A stretch of 64,000 nucleotides of DNA from Pelagicoccus albus (GCF_014230145.1 NZ_JACHVC010000006.1:620001-684000); one strand, 5' to 3'. Positions 53,291 through 61,715 are shown, numbered from the stretch's first letter. Numbers and translations: made by a program. Notes: generated by a model from the sequence alone, not told the origin.

Positions 53291-54520
53291 TCAAAGCCTC
53301 AACTCTCGTAAGCGCGTGGAAGGAACGATAGAGAAGTAGTCCATCGCAACGTTTCGAGGAACCATCGTGCCTAAGTACGATTTCCACAATGTGTTCGTCG
53401 AGCGGTGTTTCAAAAGCAAAGCTGTTTTCTCGGCAGATTGGTGGAGGGAGATATGAAAGGTGCAAAAGCTGTCTCGGCGTGCATTATCTGGCCAAGTCTT
53501 AACGCCGATAGCTTTTAGTAAAGCTGGTCGCAAGTCGTAGTACCAACGGTGATCGTTGGGGTGGGGAATGGTTCCGCTTGTTTGCTCCCCTTTGTATGAC
53601 TCGTACCAGAGCCAGAAATTATCCGGTAAATCCACAAGTCTCCATGCATCTTGGGTTTTAACGCTGTAATCTTCTCTTTCGGACTCCTCGTTGTAAAAAG
53701 ATAGTGGGAGTAGTATTATGCGTTCTTCCGCTTTGATCCATTCAATTTGAAACCTATTCGCTTCGGAGATGCGGAAACCGGCGAAAAGCTGGAGAGCATG
53801 CCACAGTGCCCACTTGCTCCAATTTTCTTCGACTTCCAGCATCATGGCTCGAACCTGCTCTACGCTTAGAGGATTTTTCTTCGACGGAGGTAGTTTGGGT
53901 AGGTCATCGGTTGTTATGTTTCTAAGGGGTGATGAATCTATGTACTGCTGTCGCTCCATCCAAAGAAAGAAAGTTTTCCAGTTAGTGAAGTAGTTTCTGA
54001 TTGTTCTGGCACCGCGCTGAGGTCTCATGCCAAGAAGGACGTCCTTAGCGATTTTCGTGGTTACAGCATCCAAGGAGAGTCCACCCCAGTGAGCTTTGAG
54101 CTCTCTCATCGCACTCTCCAAATGTCCAATCTGACGCTCTCCAACGTTTCCATTGGCTCGCTTTTCAGCTAAAAACTTTTCTACAGCTACTTCGAAACAG
54201 TCAGGACGGTCGGCAACGACATTTCTCGAGCGATAAAAGATCGCTGCTTCGACCAGGCTTACCCCGGGCGGTAGATGTCGTTTCGCCTCTTCGTATTCTC
54301 GCCAATCGACGTCGAGGTATTTTGCTGTTAGTTTCCCAAATTTCTTGGTGCCCTTGGTTAAGAATTTGAGGGCCTCCTCTGCCTCTTCTAGACTCTCGTA
54401 GGACTGGCAAAAGGACTTCCCAGCGACCATTCGGCGAACCCGAAAACGCTTTTTTGACTTTGAACTGACTCCAGTTGCTTCCTCGATTCCCTGTTTTACT
54501 CTCTTCCAGCCTTTTGCCAT
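53291..54520 (-). CDS. int: Tyrosine recombinase/integrase of the island
   Basis: 409 aa, adjacent to the tRNA-Cys att site and transcribed away from it. Arm-binding N-terminus 1-90; core-binding domain 105-200 (FEVAVEKFLAEKRANGNVGERQIGHLESAMRELKAHWGG, TIRNYFTNWKTFFLWMERQQYIDSSPL); catalytic domain with Arg250 in AGFRISEANRF, box II DNARRDSFCTFH (Arg349, with Asn346 where His is common), His372 in LLKHRSTNTLW, and the nucleophile Tyr382 in WKSYLGTM. A similar N-A-L-R variant occurs in Verrucomicrobia integrases. It should integrate and excise the element between the 55-bp repeats. No separate excisionase is next to it; 30180-30377 or 35735-36196 could serve. Confidence 0.9.
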   Translation of the reverse strand: MAKGWKRVKQGIEEATGVSSKSKKRFRVRRMVAGKSFCQSYESLEEAEEALKFLTKGTKKFGKLTAKYLDVDWREYEEAKRHLPPGVSLVEAAIFYRSRNVVADRPDCFEVAVEKFLAEKRANGNVGERQIGHLESAMRELKAHWGGLSLDAVTTKIAKDVLLGMRPQRGARTIRNYFTNWKTFFLWMERQQYIDSSPLRNITTDDLPKLPPSKKNPLSVEQVRAMMLEVEENWSKWALWHALQLFAGFRISEANRFQIEWIKAEERIILLPLSFYNEESEREDYSVKTQDAWRLVDLPDNFWLWYESYKGEQTSGTIPHPNDHRWYYDLRPALLKAIGVKTWPDNARRDSFCTFHISLHQSAEKTALLLKHRSTNTLWKSYLGTMVPRNVAMDYFSIVPSTRLRELRL

Positions 54521-54556
54521 ACCTCATTTACGAACAAGATGGTACAAAAGTTGAGT

Positions 54557-54576
54557 CCGAAAATGCCCGAAAATGC
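54557..54576. repeat. Tandem 10-bp repeat between integrase and att site
   Basis: CCGAAAATGC occurs twice in direct succession (54557-54566 and 54567-54576), between the integrase start codon and attR. Such direct repeats are often integrase or excisionase arm sites; this is inference from position. Confidence 0.4.
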
Positions 54577-54664
54577 CTATTTTTGACGCGGCTATCCGGC
54601 GGTAGGGGAATAGGATATCTTCAACGCCTAGGGGCTAAATTGTTGATTTAGAACGATTAGGCAC

Positions 54665-54687
54665 AAAAAAAGCCCTCTGGCGAGGGC
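54665..54687 (-). terminator. Terminator of tRNA-Cys
   Basis: GCCCTC (54672-54677)/GAGGGC (54682-54687) with a 4-nt loop; on the minus strand it is followed by seven T (54671-54665). An identical copy is at attL (6365-6387). Confidence 0.8.
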
Positions 54688-54719
54688 GTTTAAGATTGGA
54701 GGCGTGGGCCGGAATCGAA
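54665..54719. repeat. attR: 55-bp direct repeat including tRNA-Cys 3' end
   Basis: Exact match to 6365-6419. It overlaps the terminator and the 3' 23 nt of the complete tRNA-Cys, so integration keeps a full tRNA gene at this side. Identity stops abruptly at 54720 (c versus g6420). Confidence 0.9.
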
Positions 54720-54770
54720 CCGGCGATAGAGCTTTTGCAGAGCTCGGCCTTACCACTTGGCTACCACGCC
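54697..54770 (-). tRNA. tRNA-Cys (GCA)
   Basis: Reading the minus strand: acceptor GGCGTGG pairs with CCACGCC; the anticodon loop CTGCAAA between GAGCT and AGCTC gives anticodon GCA; the T-arm has GGTTCGATTC; discriminator T73, the usual cysteine identity base; CCA is encoded. Length 74 nt. Its 3' end is the integration site of the island. Confidence 0.95.
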
Positions 54771-54866
54771 CTCCGTCTTAAAGGACGGTCACAATTGCGT
54801 TCTGATTTTGAGTTTCAAGTCGAAACTGCAATAATTGTAAATTTCCGAGGCTTTCCGGGTGGCGCT

Positions 54867-55349
54867 TTAATATCGTTTGAAGAATAGATGGTCCCCGATG
54901 ACTGCGGTAGCTCGCATGCCGTGGCTCCAGGATGGAAGTTGGTCTCGCCGAGAGTAGTGGTCCGCTCCAAACGTGTTGTCCGGCAGAGTGTCAGCGTATA
55001 GCTGATCGACGATCTTGAGGGCTATGGGCCAGGCTTGATGATCCCGAGATGCGCGTGCTATCTCCTCTGAAAAGCCTTTTTCGCCAGTTTTACCGGTGGT
55101 GGGCTTTATCAGAGCGCTGAAGGCGTAGGGCGTCTTTACAATGCTGAGGTATTGGCTTGGGTCTCCCTTGGCGCGATTTGCGATTACGGACGCTACGGCT
55201 TGCATACCGGATTCGCCCTGATTGGCGGCTTCGAGAACGAGGCAGGTGGCCACGATCTCTTTCTCCCATTCTGTCGGTTGGGCCATGGAAGGAGTAGCCT
55301 TGGATAGACTCAAAACAATCGTTAAGCAAAGTAGTAGATGTTTCTTCAT
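54867..55349 (-). CDS. SleB-like cell wall hydrolase (Hydrolase_2), secreted
   Basis: 160 aa from ATG 55349, which gives the signal peptide MKKHLLLCLTIVLSLSKATPSMA; an ATG at 55364 adds five residues. The mature part has LVLEAANQGESGMQAVASVIANRAKGD (catalytic Glu region), YAFSALIKP, DNTFGADHYSRRDQLPSWSHGM and IGDHLFFKRY, the order seen in SleB/CwlJ-type peptidoglycan hydrolases. It acts on cell wall in the periplasm. It ends 96 nt before the tRNA gene on the same strand. Chromosomal, outside the island. Confidence 0.85.
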   Translation of the reverse strand: MKKHLLLCLTIVLSLSKATPSMAQPTEWEKEIVATCLVLEAANQGESGMQAVASVIANRAKGDPSQYLSIVKTPYAFSALIKPTTGKTGEKGFSEEIARASRDHQAWPIALKIVDQLYADTLPDNTFGADHYSRRDQLPSWSHGMRATAVIGDHLFFKRY

Positions 55350-55435
55350 TGGAAGGCTGGGCATGCGGATTCCGATAGAAATTCAGAGCGACTAATAAGT
55401 TCCCTGTGGATGGCTTCAAATAGAATGTTCTCTTG

Positions 55436-56425
55436 TTAGTAGAGCTGGGCTACCTTGTTGGCGATCGACTTGATTTGCTTTTTGAGTTCCTTTGGTTGGA
55501 CGACTTTCGCGTTTGCCCCCCAGCTTAGGATCCAGGATGTCACCTCCGTCAAATTGCTGAGTTTGAAGCCTATCGTTACAGTTCCGTCTTTGTGGTATTC
55601 TACTGATTGTGACGGATGCCATGTGTTTTCGGCAATGTATTCGGATATTGGATTTTGGAAGTGCACTTTTATATCATGATCGCCCACGGGTGAGTAGATT
55701 CCGAAACTGCTACCGAGATAATCGTCGGCAGAGAAGGATTTTGGCACCGAGAACGTTTCGGATCTAAGCTCGGCTGATTCCACCCTGTTTAGCAAAAAAG
55801 TTCGGATGGCTTGGCGTTTGGAATCCAGCCCGATTGCGTACCACTTGCCCAAGAAGTTTGTTAGATGATACGTTTTGAGAGTTCTAGATTCGCCAGTTTT
55901 TGCTCCCAACTTCCGGTAGACGAATCCGATTTCCGTTTTATCCAAAACTGAGCGGGTGAAAGCGTTTAATATTGTGTCGTCGATTTGTGAGGATCGGCCT
56001 TGCCGAAATGATATCGACTCGCTGAGTTCGTCTAAGTTCGCGGTTATGGTGTCGGGCAGATTGGCCGCCAACTTATTTAATGCGTTGGAAAGGGGGCGCT
56101 CGAAGGGAGTCCCCTTGTAGTGGTCCATCGCTTTGCGGGCTATGGAAAGGGCGAGCAGCTCACCTTCTGAAATATCGATAGTGGGTAGGCTTTGGACTTC
56201 TCTGGTATAGTAGAAACCATGTTGAATGGCATCGTAGTCTACGGGCAGAAGCATGCGGTCGCGCATAAAGTCTATGTCGCGACTGATTGTTTTTGTACTA
56301 ACCTCCATCTGTTTGGAAAGGGAGGTGCAGTTCGGGTATGAATTGGCTTTGAGCTCGTTATGGATACGGAGCATTCGCTCTATGGCGGGCCGTTTGAGAG
56401 TGTGTATTTTTGCGTCTTTCTGCAT
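55436..56425 (-). CDS. WYL-domain transcriptional regulator with N-terminal HTH
   Basis: 329 aa. HTH at about 10-65 (RMLRIHNELKANSYPNCTSLSKQMEVSTKTISRDIDFMRDRM), then a WYL domain about 140-225 (SRTLKTYHLTNFLGKWYAIGLDSKRQAIRTFLLNRVESAEL; the family's W-Y-L appears as KWYAIG) and a WCX C-terminal part to the end. WYL regulators bind nucleotide-like or nucleic acid ligands and often control DNA damage or defence genes; its targets here are unknown. Divergent from the AT-hook-like gene, sharing a 240-bp promoter region. Confidence 0.85.
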   Translation of the reverse strand: MQKDAKIHTLKRPAIERMLRIHNELKANSYPNCTSLSKQMEVSTKTISRDIDFMRDRMLLPVDYDAIQHGFYYTREVQSLPTIDISEGELLALSIARKAMDHYKGTPFERPLSNALNKLAANLPDTITANLDELSESISFRQGRSSQIDDTILNAFTRSVLDKTEIGFVYRKLGAKTGESRTLKTYHLTNFLGKWYAIGLDSKRQAIRTFLLNRVESAELRSETFSVPKSFSADDYLGSSFGIYSPVGDHDIKVHFQNPISEYIAENTWHPSQSVEYHKDGTVTIGFKLSNLTEVTSWILSWGANAKVVQPKELKKQIKSIANKVAQLY

Positions 56426-56665
56426 GTCGGATTGTCCAGACTGTCGGTGCAGGCTTGGTGGACGAATGTCGGTACTAATACTTGCTATATATGAACCTCC
56501 GATGATCGAAGTTCAGAAACTAGGTATTATTCAGGGATCAATTTCTAGGGTGTTTGGTAGAACTACTGTGTTATTCAAATAATAGACTTATGATAAATGC
56601 TTATTTTGACGTAATATATTGGTTTTGAGTTGAATATTGCATTTTGTGAACTTTGTTACGTTTCA

Positions 56666-57061
56666 ATGATCACTGATACACAGAAACAAATTGCTGCTGC
56701 AAAGGCGAAGCTCGAGGCACTCGAAAAGAAGGCCGCTGCGGAAATGTCTAAGAAATTGACTACTCTCCATAAGGAGGTCGGATTTGCAACTCGTGCCGAG
56801 TTGATATCCGCTTTGCAAGGTCTTGAAGGCGGCGCCAAGCGTGGCCGCAAGCCTAAGGCTGCTGCAGCTGCCTCTGCTGGTAAAGCCAAGAAGCGGGCCA
56901 AGCGCGCTCGCATCACTGAAGAGCTGAAGGCTCAAGTGATCGAGGCTGTCAAGGCAGGTGAGAAGGGTGCTGCGATCGCTAGTAAGTTCGGTATTTCTGT
57001 TCCGTCTTTACAGAATATCAAGAAGGCTGCAGGCCTAACCAAAACGCGCGGCAGCAAGTAA
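56666..57061 (+). CDS. Basic AT-hook-like/HTH DNA-binding protein
   Basis: 131 aa from ATG 56666 (an upstream start at 56630 adds unlikely residues). N-terminal coiled coil (MITDTQKQIAAAKAKLEALEKKAAAEMSKKLTTLHKEVGF), a basic linker with an AT-hook-like GAKRGRKPKAAA and KAKKRAKRAR, and a C-terminal HTH (ITEELKAQVIEAVKAGEKGAAIASKFGISVPSLQNIKKAAGL) of the transposase/Hin recognition type. It resembles H-NS-like or nucleoid-associated proteins with an extra HTH. Followed by a strong terminator. Confidence 0.65.
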   Translation: MITDTQKQIAAAKAKLEALEKKAAAEMSKKLTTLHKEVGFATRAELISALQGLEGGAKRGRKPKAAAAASAGKAKKRAKRARITEELKAQVIEAVKAGEKGAAIASKFGISVPSLQNIKKAAGLTKTRGSK

Positions 57062-57085
57062 AACTCGCTTCTCGAATCTATTTCT

Positions 57086-57119
57086 CAGGCCTGTCTTCTT
57101 TTAGGAGGCAGGCCTGTTT
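57086..57119 (+). terminator. Terminator after the AT-hook-like gene
   Basis: CAGGCCTGTCTTC (57086-57098) pairs with GGAGGCAGGCCTG (57104-57116) through 13 bp with two G-T wobbles, followed by TTTGTATTT. It also faces the 3' end of the convergent MoeB-rhodanese gene and may serve both strands. Confidence 0.75.
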
Positions 57120-57139
57120 GTATTTACACACCTCGAGTT

Positions 57140-58354
57140 TTAATAGCGAGGCAGGGAGGAGTCTATTTGGGTGCTCCAAGCATCTATGCCTCCTGCGACG
57201 TTGGAAACGGTAGAGAATCCTTGCTGTTGTAGAAATTGCACAACTCTGGCGCTTCGTCCTCCGTGATGGCAATGTACCAAGATTTTCTTATCCTTTGGCA
57301 GCTCCTCGGTTCGGTTAGGAATCTCGCCCATCGGAATATGTAGGCTTTGTTCGATTTTGCTTATATCGCGTTCGAAATTTTCTCGAACATCGAGAAGGAG
57401 AACATCTTCGGAGTCCATTAGCTCCTTTGTCTGGAGAACGTTTATTTCTATGGGCAAGTCACTCATGTTTTCTTTGTCAGGTTTACTAGTGATTTTTGGG
57501 TCGGATTTTGTTTCGCAGAGTTCCGCGTAGTTTCTGGCTTCAATCGTTTTGTACTTAGGATGGAGTCCGCAGAGAGGGCAAGACGGGTCTTTCTTTAGCT
57601 TCAGCTTCTTAAACTCTATGTTAAGAGTATCTATGAAGAGGAGTTGACCTGTTAAGGTTTCGCCGGTCCCTGTCAGGTGTTTAATGGTCTCCATCGCTTG
57701 GATACTTCCGACAATTCCGCAAAGAGCACCCATCACTCCCGCTTCTCCGCAGCTCGGTACGCTGCCAGGAGGAGGGGGCTCTGGAAACAAGCACCGGTAG
57801 CACGGACCGTCGGATGAGGAATCAAAGAAGGATGCCTGTCCTTCGAATTTGAAAATGCTCCCGTAGACGAGGGGCTTGCCTGCAAAATAGGCCGCATCGT
57901 TGTTTAGATAACGAGTCGAAAAATTATCCGTACCATCGATGACAATATCGTATTGGGAAAACAGTTCTACGGCATTGTCTGGCTGTATACCTTCTGGATG
58001 AAGGTTTACAGTGATGAGCGGATTTATCTCAGAAAGCGCTTCTTTTGCGGATTCGGTTTTCTTGCGATCCACATCGGAGTTGCCGTGGAGAATCTGTCTT
58101 TGAAGGTTGTGGAGCTCGACTTTATCGAAATCGGCCAAGCCAATCGTTCCTACTCCTGCCGCCGCTAAGTACAAAGCAACTGGACTGCCCAGGCCACCTG
58201 CTCCGATCACGAGCGCCTTGGCTGCTTTTAGCTTCTGCTGTCCTTCCACGCCTATCTGTTCGAGCAATATATGACGACTGTAGCGAGTGAGCTCAGTTGG
58301 GCTCAATTTTTCCTGTTTTGGCGGAGGCATTAGGGGCTTTGTGTGGATCGTCAC
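57140..58354 (-). CDS. moeB: MoeB/ThiF-type adenylyltransferase fused to rhodanese
   Basis: 404 aa. E1-like domain 15-265: nucleotide motif VIGAGGLGSPVA, the DKVELHNLQRQILH loop, a NxxxR-like stretch, conserved Asp in IVIDGTDNFSTRYLNNDA, and the zinc pair CYRC and CPLC. The C-terminal rhodanese (about 305-400) has HCHHGGRSARV, where Cys is the sulfur carrier. The protein adenylates and sulfurates small ubiquitin-like carriers of molybdopterin or thiamine synthesis; the fusion is common in bacteria. Symbol is tentative, since ThiF-type specificity cannot be excluded. Its promoter lies in the short divergent gap to the sugar nucleotidyltransferase gene. Confidence 0.85.
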   Translation of the reverse strand: MTIHTKPLMPPPKQEKLSPTELTRYSRHILLEQIGVEGQQKLKAAKALVIGAGGLGSPVALYLAAAGVGTIGLADFDKVELHNLQRQILHGNSDVDRKKTESAKEALSEINPLITVNLHPEGIQPDNAVELFSQYDIVIDGTDNFSTRYLNNDAAYFAGKPLVYGSIFKFEGQASFFDSSSDGPCYRCLFPEPPPPGSVPSCGEAGVMGALCGIVGSIQAMETIKHLTGTGETLTGQLLFIDTLNIEFKKLKLKKDPSCPLCGLHPKYKTIEARNYAELCETKSDPKITSKPDKENMSDLPIEINVLQTKELMDSEDVLLLDVRENFERDISKIEQSLHIPMGEIPNRTEELPKDKKILVHCHHGGRSARVVQFLQQQGFSTVSNVAGGIDAWSTQIDSSLPRY

Positions 58355-58447
58355 AAGTGATTCAACGGTATTTGGCGCTGATTTGTATCTGGGTGGTTTG
58401 CCTGTTCTCCATTGACGGCGAGACGGTCTTCCGGTTTCTGGTGTGTC

Positions 58448-59536
58448 ATGGCAGATCGATATGCAGTTATAATGGCAGGTGGAAAAGGTGAGCGGTTTTG
58501 GCCGGCTAGCCGGCTAGCGCGTCCGAAGCACTTGCTTCCGATCGTCGGCGATAAGCCGATGCTGACTCAAACGATTGAGCGGCTGATCGGACTTCTTCCA
58601 GTCGAAAATATTATCGTCATCACAAACAGCGAACAGCTCGAAGGGGTTCGGGATGTTGCTCCAATGTTGCCTGATGCGAACATCGTGGCAGAGCCAGTCG
58701 GCCGCGATACCGCTGCTGCCGTTGGCTTGGCGATGCTCTTGGTTAAGCAACGTAATCCTGCGGCATCGATGGCGATGCTGCCAGCTGATGCTGTGGTCAA
58801 TGATGCAGACTCCTACAAGTCTGCACTCGAGACTGCCTTTAAGGCGGCTGAATCTTCCGCGAGCCTAGTTACTCTTGGAGTTCAACCCACCGAACCAGCG
58901 ACCGGATACGGCTACATCCAGTGTGGTCCGGTAAAGGAAGTTATAGACAACCGAGACATTTTCAGCGTTCGCCAATTCAAGGAAAAGCCGGATCTAGAAA
59001 CCGCGAAGCTCTATTTGCAAAGCGGAGAGTACTTTTGGAACGCCGGTATGTTCGTATGGAGCGTTGAGACAATTTCAGCAGCTCTTTCCGAATTCACTCC
59101 GACCTTGATGACCGGTCTCGAGGAGATCGAGTCAGGCATGAACGAAGGTAAGGATTTGGTCGCATTGCTCGGCGAGCTCTACCCACATTTGGAAAAGATC
59201 TCTGTCGACTTCGCCATCATGGAGAAGGCGGAAAATGTCCTGACTTTGGCCGCTACATTCGATTGGGACGACGTAGGCGCTTGGCCAGCGATCGAACGCC
59301 AGTTCCCATCCGACCGCGCGGGCAACGTCAACAAGGGTGAAGCCCGCTACATGGAGTGTTCCAACAACATCGTAGTCAGCGGTGAAGATCACCTTGTGGC
59401 TTTGATCGGAGTCGAAGATTTGATCGTCGTCCACACCGGTGACGCCACTTTGGTTTGCCGTAAGGACAAGGCTCAGAAAATCAAGGAAATGGTCCGTAAC
59501 CTCGGTGAAGAAGAAGCTCTGAAGCGTCTCCTCTGA
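58448..59536 (+). CDS. manC: Mannose-1-phosphate guanylyltransferase
   Basis: 362 aa from ATG 58448 (an earlier ATG at 58412 lacks family sequence). GMP-transferase signature YAVIMAGGKGERFWPASRLARPKHLLPI, then AMLPADAVVNDAD (metal Asp), TGYGYIQCG, FKEKPDLETAKLYLQSGEYFWNAGMFVWSVE and DWDDVGAWPAIE. It makes GDP-mannose from GTP and mannose-1-phosphate for polysaccharides and O-antigen. It lacks the isomerase C-terminal domain of bifunctional ManC enzymes. Followed by ruvX in 19 nt. A symbol of mpg or rfbM would be equally acceptable. Confidence 0.88.
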   Translation: MADRYAVIMAGGKGERFWPASRLARPKHLLPIVGDKPMLTQTIERLIGLLPVENIIVITNSEQLEGVRDVAPMLPDANIVAEPVGRDTAAAVGLAMLLVKQRNPAASMAMLPADAVVNDADSYKSALETAFKAAESSASLVTLGVQPTEPATGYGYIQCGPVKEVIDNRDIFSVRQFKEKPDLETAKLYLQSGEYFWNAGMFVWSVETISAALSEFTPTLMTGLEEIESGMNEGKDLVALLGELYPHLEKISVDFAIMEKAENVLTLAATFDWDDVGAWPAIERQFPSDRAGNVNKGEARYMECSNNIVVSGEDHLVALIGVEDLIVVHTGDATLVCRKDKAQKIKEMVRNLGEEEALKRLL

Positions 59537-59555
59537 TCGTTACTTTTATATTCCT

Positions 59556-60014
59556 ATGCGTTGTATCGGTGTAGACTACGGTGAGCGTCGGGTCGGCGTA
59601 GCCTATGGCGATGAGATAGGAGTAGCGACTCCGCTTCCGGCGATAGTGAAAGCGACGGAAGCGGAGCGAATCGATGCTTTGGCCGAGCTCGCTAGACAAC
59701 GACGAGCTACGGCTTTCGTATTTGGTTATCCATACAACATGGATGGCTCCGTGGGCTTCAAAGCCAAGGAAGTGGATGCGTTCATCGAGAAGCTCCTTCT
59801 CAAGATCCAGCTCCCTGTGCACCGCCTCGACGAGCGGCTAACCTCGGTCGAAGCCTCCAAGTCTTTTCCAAAGGGACGGAACGATGAGTTGAGGCGCTCC
59901 GGCAAGATTGATTCGGTCGCTGCGAGCCTGATTTTGCAGGATTACCTGAATCAGAATATCGCTTTGCCAGAGTATGACCCTTACGCGGAAGTCGACGAGG
60001 AGAACGGCTATTGA
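59556..60014 (+). CDS. ruvX: Putative Holliday junction resolvase / pre-16S rRNA nuclease (YqgF)
   Basis: 152 aa. RNase H-like fold: MRCIGVDYGERRVGVAYGD (first catalytic Asp), FVFGYPYNMDGSVGFKAKEVDAFIEKL, and HRLDERLTSVEASKS with the DERLTS motif and SKIDSVAASLILQDYL-like end (KIDSVAASLILQDYL). Family members trim the 5' end of 16S rRNA precursor. Ends in the TGATG overlap with truA, so the two are co-translated. Confidence 0.92.
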   Translation: MRCIGVDYGERRVGVAYGDEIGVATPLPAIVKATEAERIDALAELARQRRATAFVFGYPYNMDGSVGFKAKEVDAFIEKLLLKIQLPVHRLDERLTSVEASKSFPKGRNDELRRSGKIDSVAASLILQDYLNQNIALPEYDPYAEVDEENGY

Positions 60015-60751
60015 TGCGGTGGAAGTGTACTTGCGCTTACGACGGTAGAGAGTACGCGGGCTGGCAAAAACAGAACGGCCAGATTTCGGTTCAACAGGTT
60101 GTCGAAGAGGTTATGGCGACCTTTTTTAAGGAACCAGTCGGGATTCAGGGAAGCGGTCGGACCGATGCGGGAGTTCACGCTCTGGAACAGGTTTTCCACT
60201 TCGACCAAGATTGGAAACACGGCGGCGAGAAGATGGTGAAGGCCTTCGCGGCTCTGCTTCCCAAATCAATCCAAGTGAGCTCAGTCGTTGAGGTTGAGGA
60301 TGATTTTCATGCCCGTTTTTCCGCGATTTCGAAACGCTATTTCTACCAGATCAAGCTGGGTGACGCAGATCCATTCGAGGACCCGTTTTGCTGGTCGATA
60401 CCGGGTCCGATTGATTTCAATCTCTTAAATGCGGCCCTCGAGCTCTTTGTGGGCGAAAAAGATTTTGCCGCTTTTGCTTCCTCTCGAGGGAATGGCCTAG
60501 AGTACGAAACGACCGTCAGGACGATCCAAGAGGCGAAGCTCAGGCAGGACTCCAGCTTCATCCGGCTATCGTTTCAGGCGGACGGCTTCATGTACAAAAT
60601 GGTAAGGAGCCTCGTTGGAACCGCGGTTAACGTCGGGGCGGGGCGATTGTCACTTGAGCAACTGGAGAAGGTGTTCGAAACGAAGCAGCGTATACCTCTC
60701 GTTCAAGCAGCTCCGGCCAAAGGGCTCTTTCTCGAAAAGGTCTTTTACTAG
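60014..60751 (+). CDS. truA: tRNA pseudouridine(38-40) synthase
   Basis: 245 aa from ATG 60014 (TTG 60011 adds one residue). Motif GSGRTDAGVHALEQVFHFD contains the catalytic Asp; ISKRYFYQIKLG, RGNGLEYETTVRTI and SFIRLSFQADGFMYKMVRSLVGTAVNVGAGRL are the conserved TruA blocks. It modifies U38-U40 of many tRNAs. The start overlaps the ruvX stop by one base. Confidence 0.93.
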   Translation: MRWKCTCAYDGREYAGWQKQNGQISVQQVVEEVMATFFKEPVGIQGSGRTDAGVHALEQVFHFDQDWKHGGEKMVKAFAALLPKSIQVSSVVEVEDDFHARFSAISKRYFYQIKLGDADPFEDPFCWSIPGPIDFNLLNAALELFVGEKDFAAFASSRGNGLEYETTVRTIQEAKLRQDSSFIRLSFQADGFMYKMVRSLVGTAVNVGAGRLSLEQLEKVFETKQRIPLVQAAPAKGLFLEKVFY

Positions 60752-60823
60752 GGATTGTTGAAATGTTGCACAGAGGAATTGTGGTGTTGATGAACGTCAC
60801 AAAATGAGAATGATTTGTGCCCA

Positions 60824-61696
60824 ATGTTTGAAAATTGGGCACTTCAGGCGAGTGAATCGGATTCGATATCTTTTCAAGATTTTGATGTAGAGGGACTTGC
60901 GGACGACTTGCACAGGCACTCTTCCTATGAGTTGGTATACATTTCTGCGGGTTCAGGCGTTTGGCAGATCGGAGGAGTGCAGGGGGCTTTTGGAGCTGGG
61001 ACTCTGATCCTTTGTCCTCCTCGTGTGATGCATGCTTGGTGGAGCGGATCGGCGGCTAAAAGTGGCTCAAGAACCTCGGGAATCGTGCTCAGGTTTAGCC
61101 GTGAAGTTTTGCCAGGTTCCTTGCTGCGATTGCCAGAAATGGAGAGTCTTCGCGAGTTGGAAAAGAAGCTTTCGGCTCCCTTGGAATTCAGGGTTTTGGA
61201 CCAGGCTAGATTGCGCACGCGGCTGAATTCTGTGGACCGTTCGAAAGGTGTTTTGAAGATTGCTCGTTTGTTGGTGGCTTTGGACCTAATAGCGTCTTTG
61301 GAATGTAAGCAAGTTGTTGCAGAAGAGAAAAATAAAGCGGATTTGGGCTCGAAGGATTTCGCTCGAATTGAGCGGGTGAAACGTTTCATTGAAGAGCATT
61401 TTAGGCAGCACATTTCCCGCAGTGATGCGGCTAGAGCCTTGGGTATGGAGGAGGCCGCTTTTTCTCGATTTTTCCGTCGGACGCTGGGCATGACCTATGT
61501 CGACTACGTGAATAATTTTCGGGTGCGGCAAGCGGCTGCATTGCTCGGAAATCGACGCGGGATGGGTATCGAGGAAATCGCTCGGCAAAGTGGATTTGGC
61601 AGCCTCGCGTCATTGCATAGGCAGTTTAAAAAGCGGCTCGGAACGACGCCTGAATCCTACCGCAAGGCCGCCAATTCCGAATTCCAGGCTCCTTAG
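60824..61696 (+). CDS. AraC-family transcriptional regulator
   Basis: 290 aa from ATG 60824 (TTG 60815 adds three residues). Cupin-like N-terminus (DDLHRHSSYELVYISAGSGVWQIGG, GTLILCPPRVMHAWWSG) and a C-terminal double HTH (RVKRFIEEHFRQHISRSDAARALGMEEAAFSRFFRRTLGMTYVDYVNNFRVRQAAALLGN, GIEEIARQSGFGSLASLHRQFKKRLGTTPESYRK). Ligand and targets unknown; AraC members of this type often sense sugars and control catabolic genes, but none is adjacent here. Confidence 0.9.
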   Translation: MFENWALQASESDSISFQDFDVEGLADDLHRHSSYELVYISAGSGVWQIGGVQGAFGAGTLILCPPRVMHAWWSGSAAKSGSRTSGIVLRFSREVLPGSLLRLPEMESLRELEKKLSAPLEFRVLDQARLRTRLNSVDRSKGVLKIARLLVALDLIASLECKQVVAEEKNKADLGSKDFARIERVKRFIEEHFRQHISRSDAARALGMEEAAFSRFFRRTLGMTYVDYVNNFRVRQAAALLGNRRGMGIEEIARQSGFGSLASLHRQFKKRLGTTPESYRKAANSEFQAP

Positions 61697-61715
61697 CGAA
61701 AAAAGCTGATTTCGA

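Larger units (their letters stand above)
6365..54719. mobile_element. Integrative/mobilizable genomic island at tRNA-Cys, about 48.3 kb
   Basis: Two identical 55-bp direct repeats (6365-6419 and 54665-54719) bracket the region. Each contains the tRNA-Cys terminator and the last 23 nt of the tRNA. The complete tRNA-Cys is at the right end, and a tyrosine integrase gene (53291-54520) lies directly inside it, the classic arrangement for integration into the 3' end of a tRNA gene. A MobA/MobL-type relaxase and small mob genes lie inside, but no type IV secretion genes are seen, so it is better called a mobilizable element than a self-transmissible one. Cargo: surface proteins, proteases and a defence island. 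Two parts (9057-16580 and 18223-28130) differ visibly in third-position base use, so the island may be composite. Confidence 0.85.
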
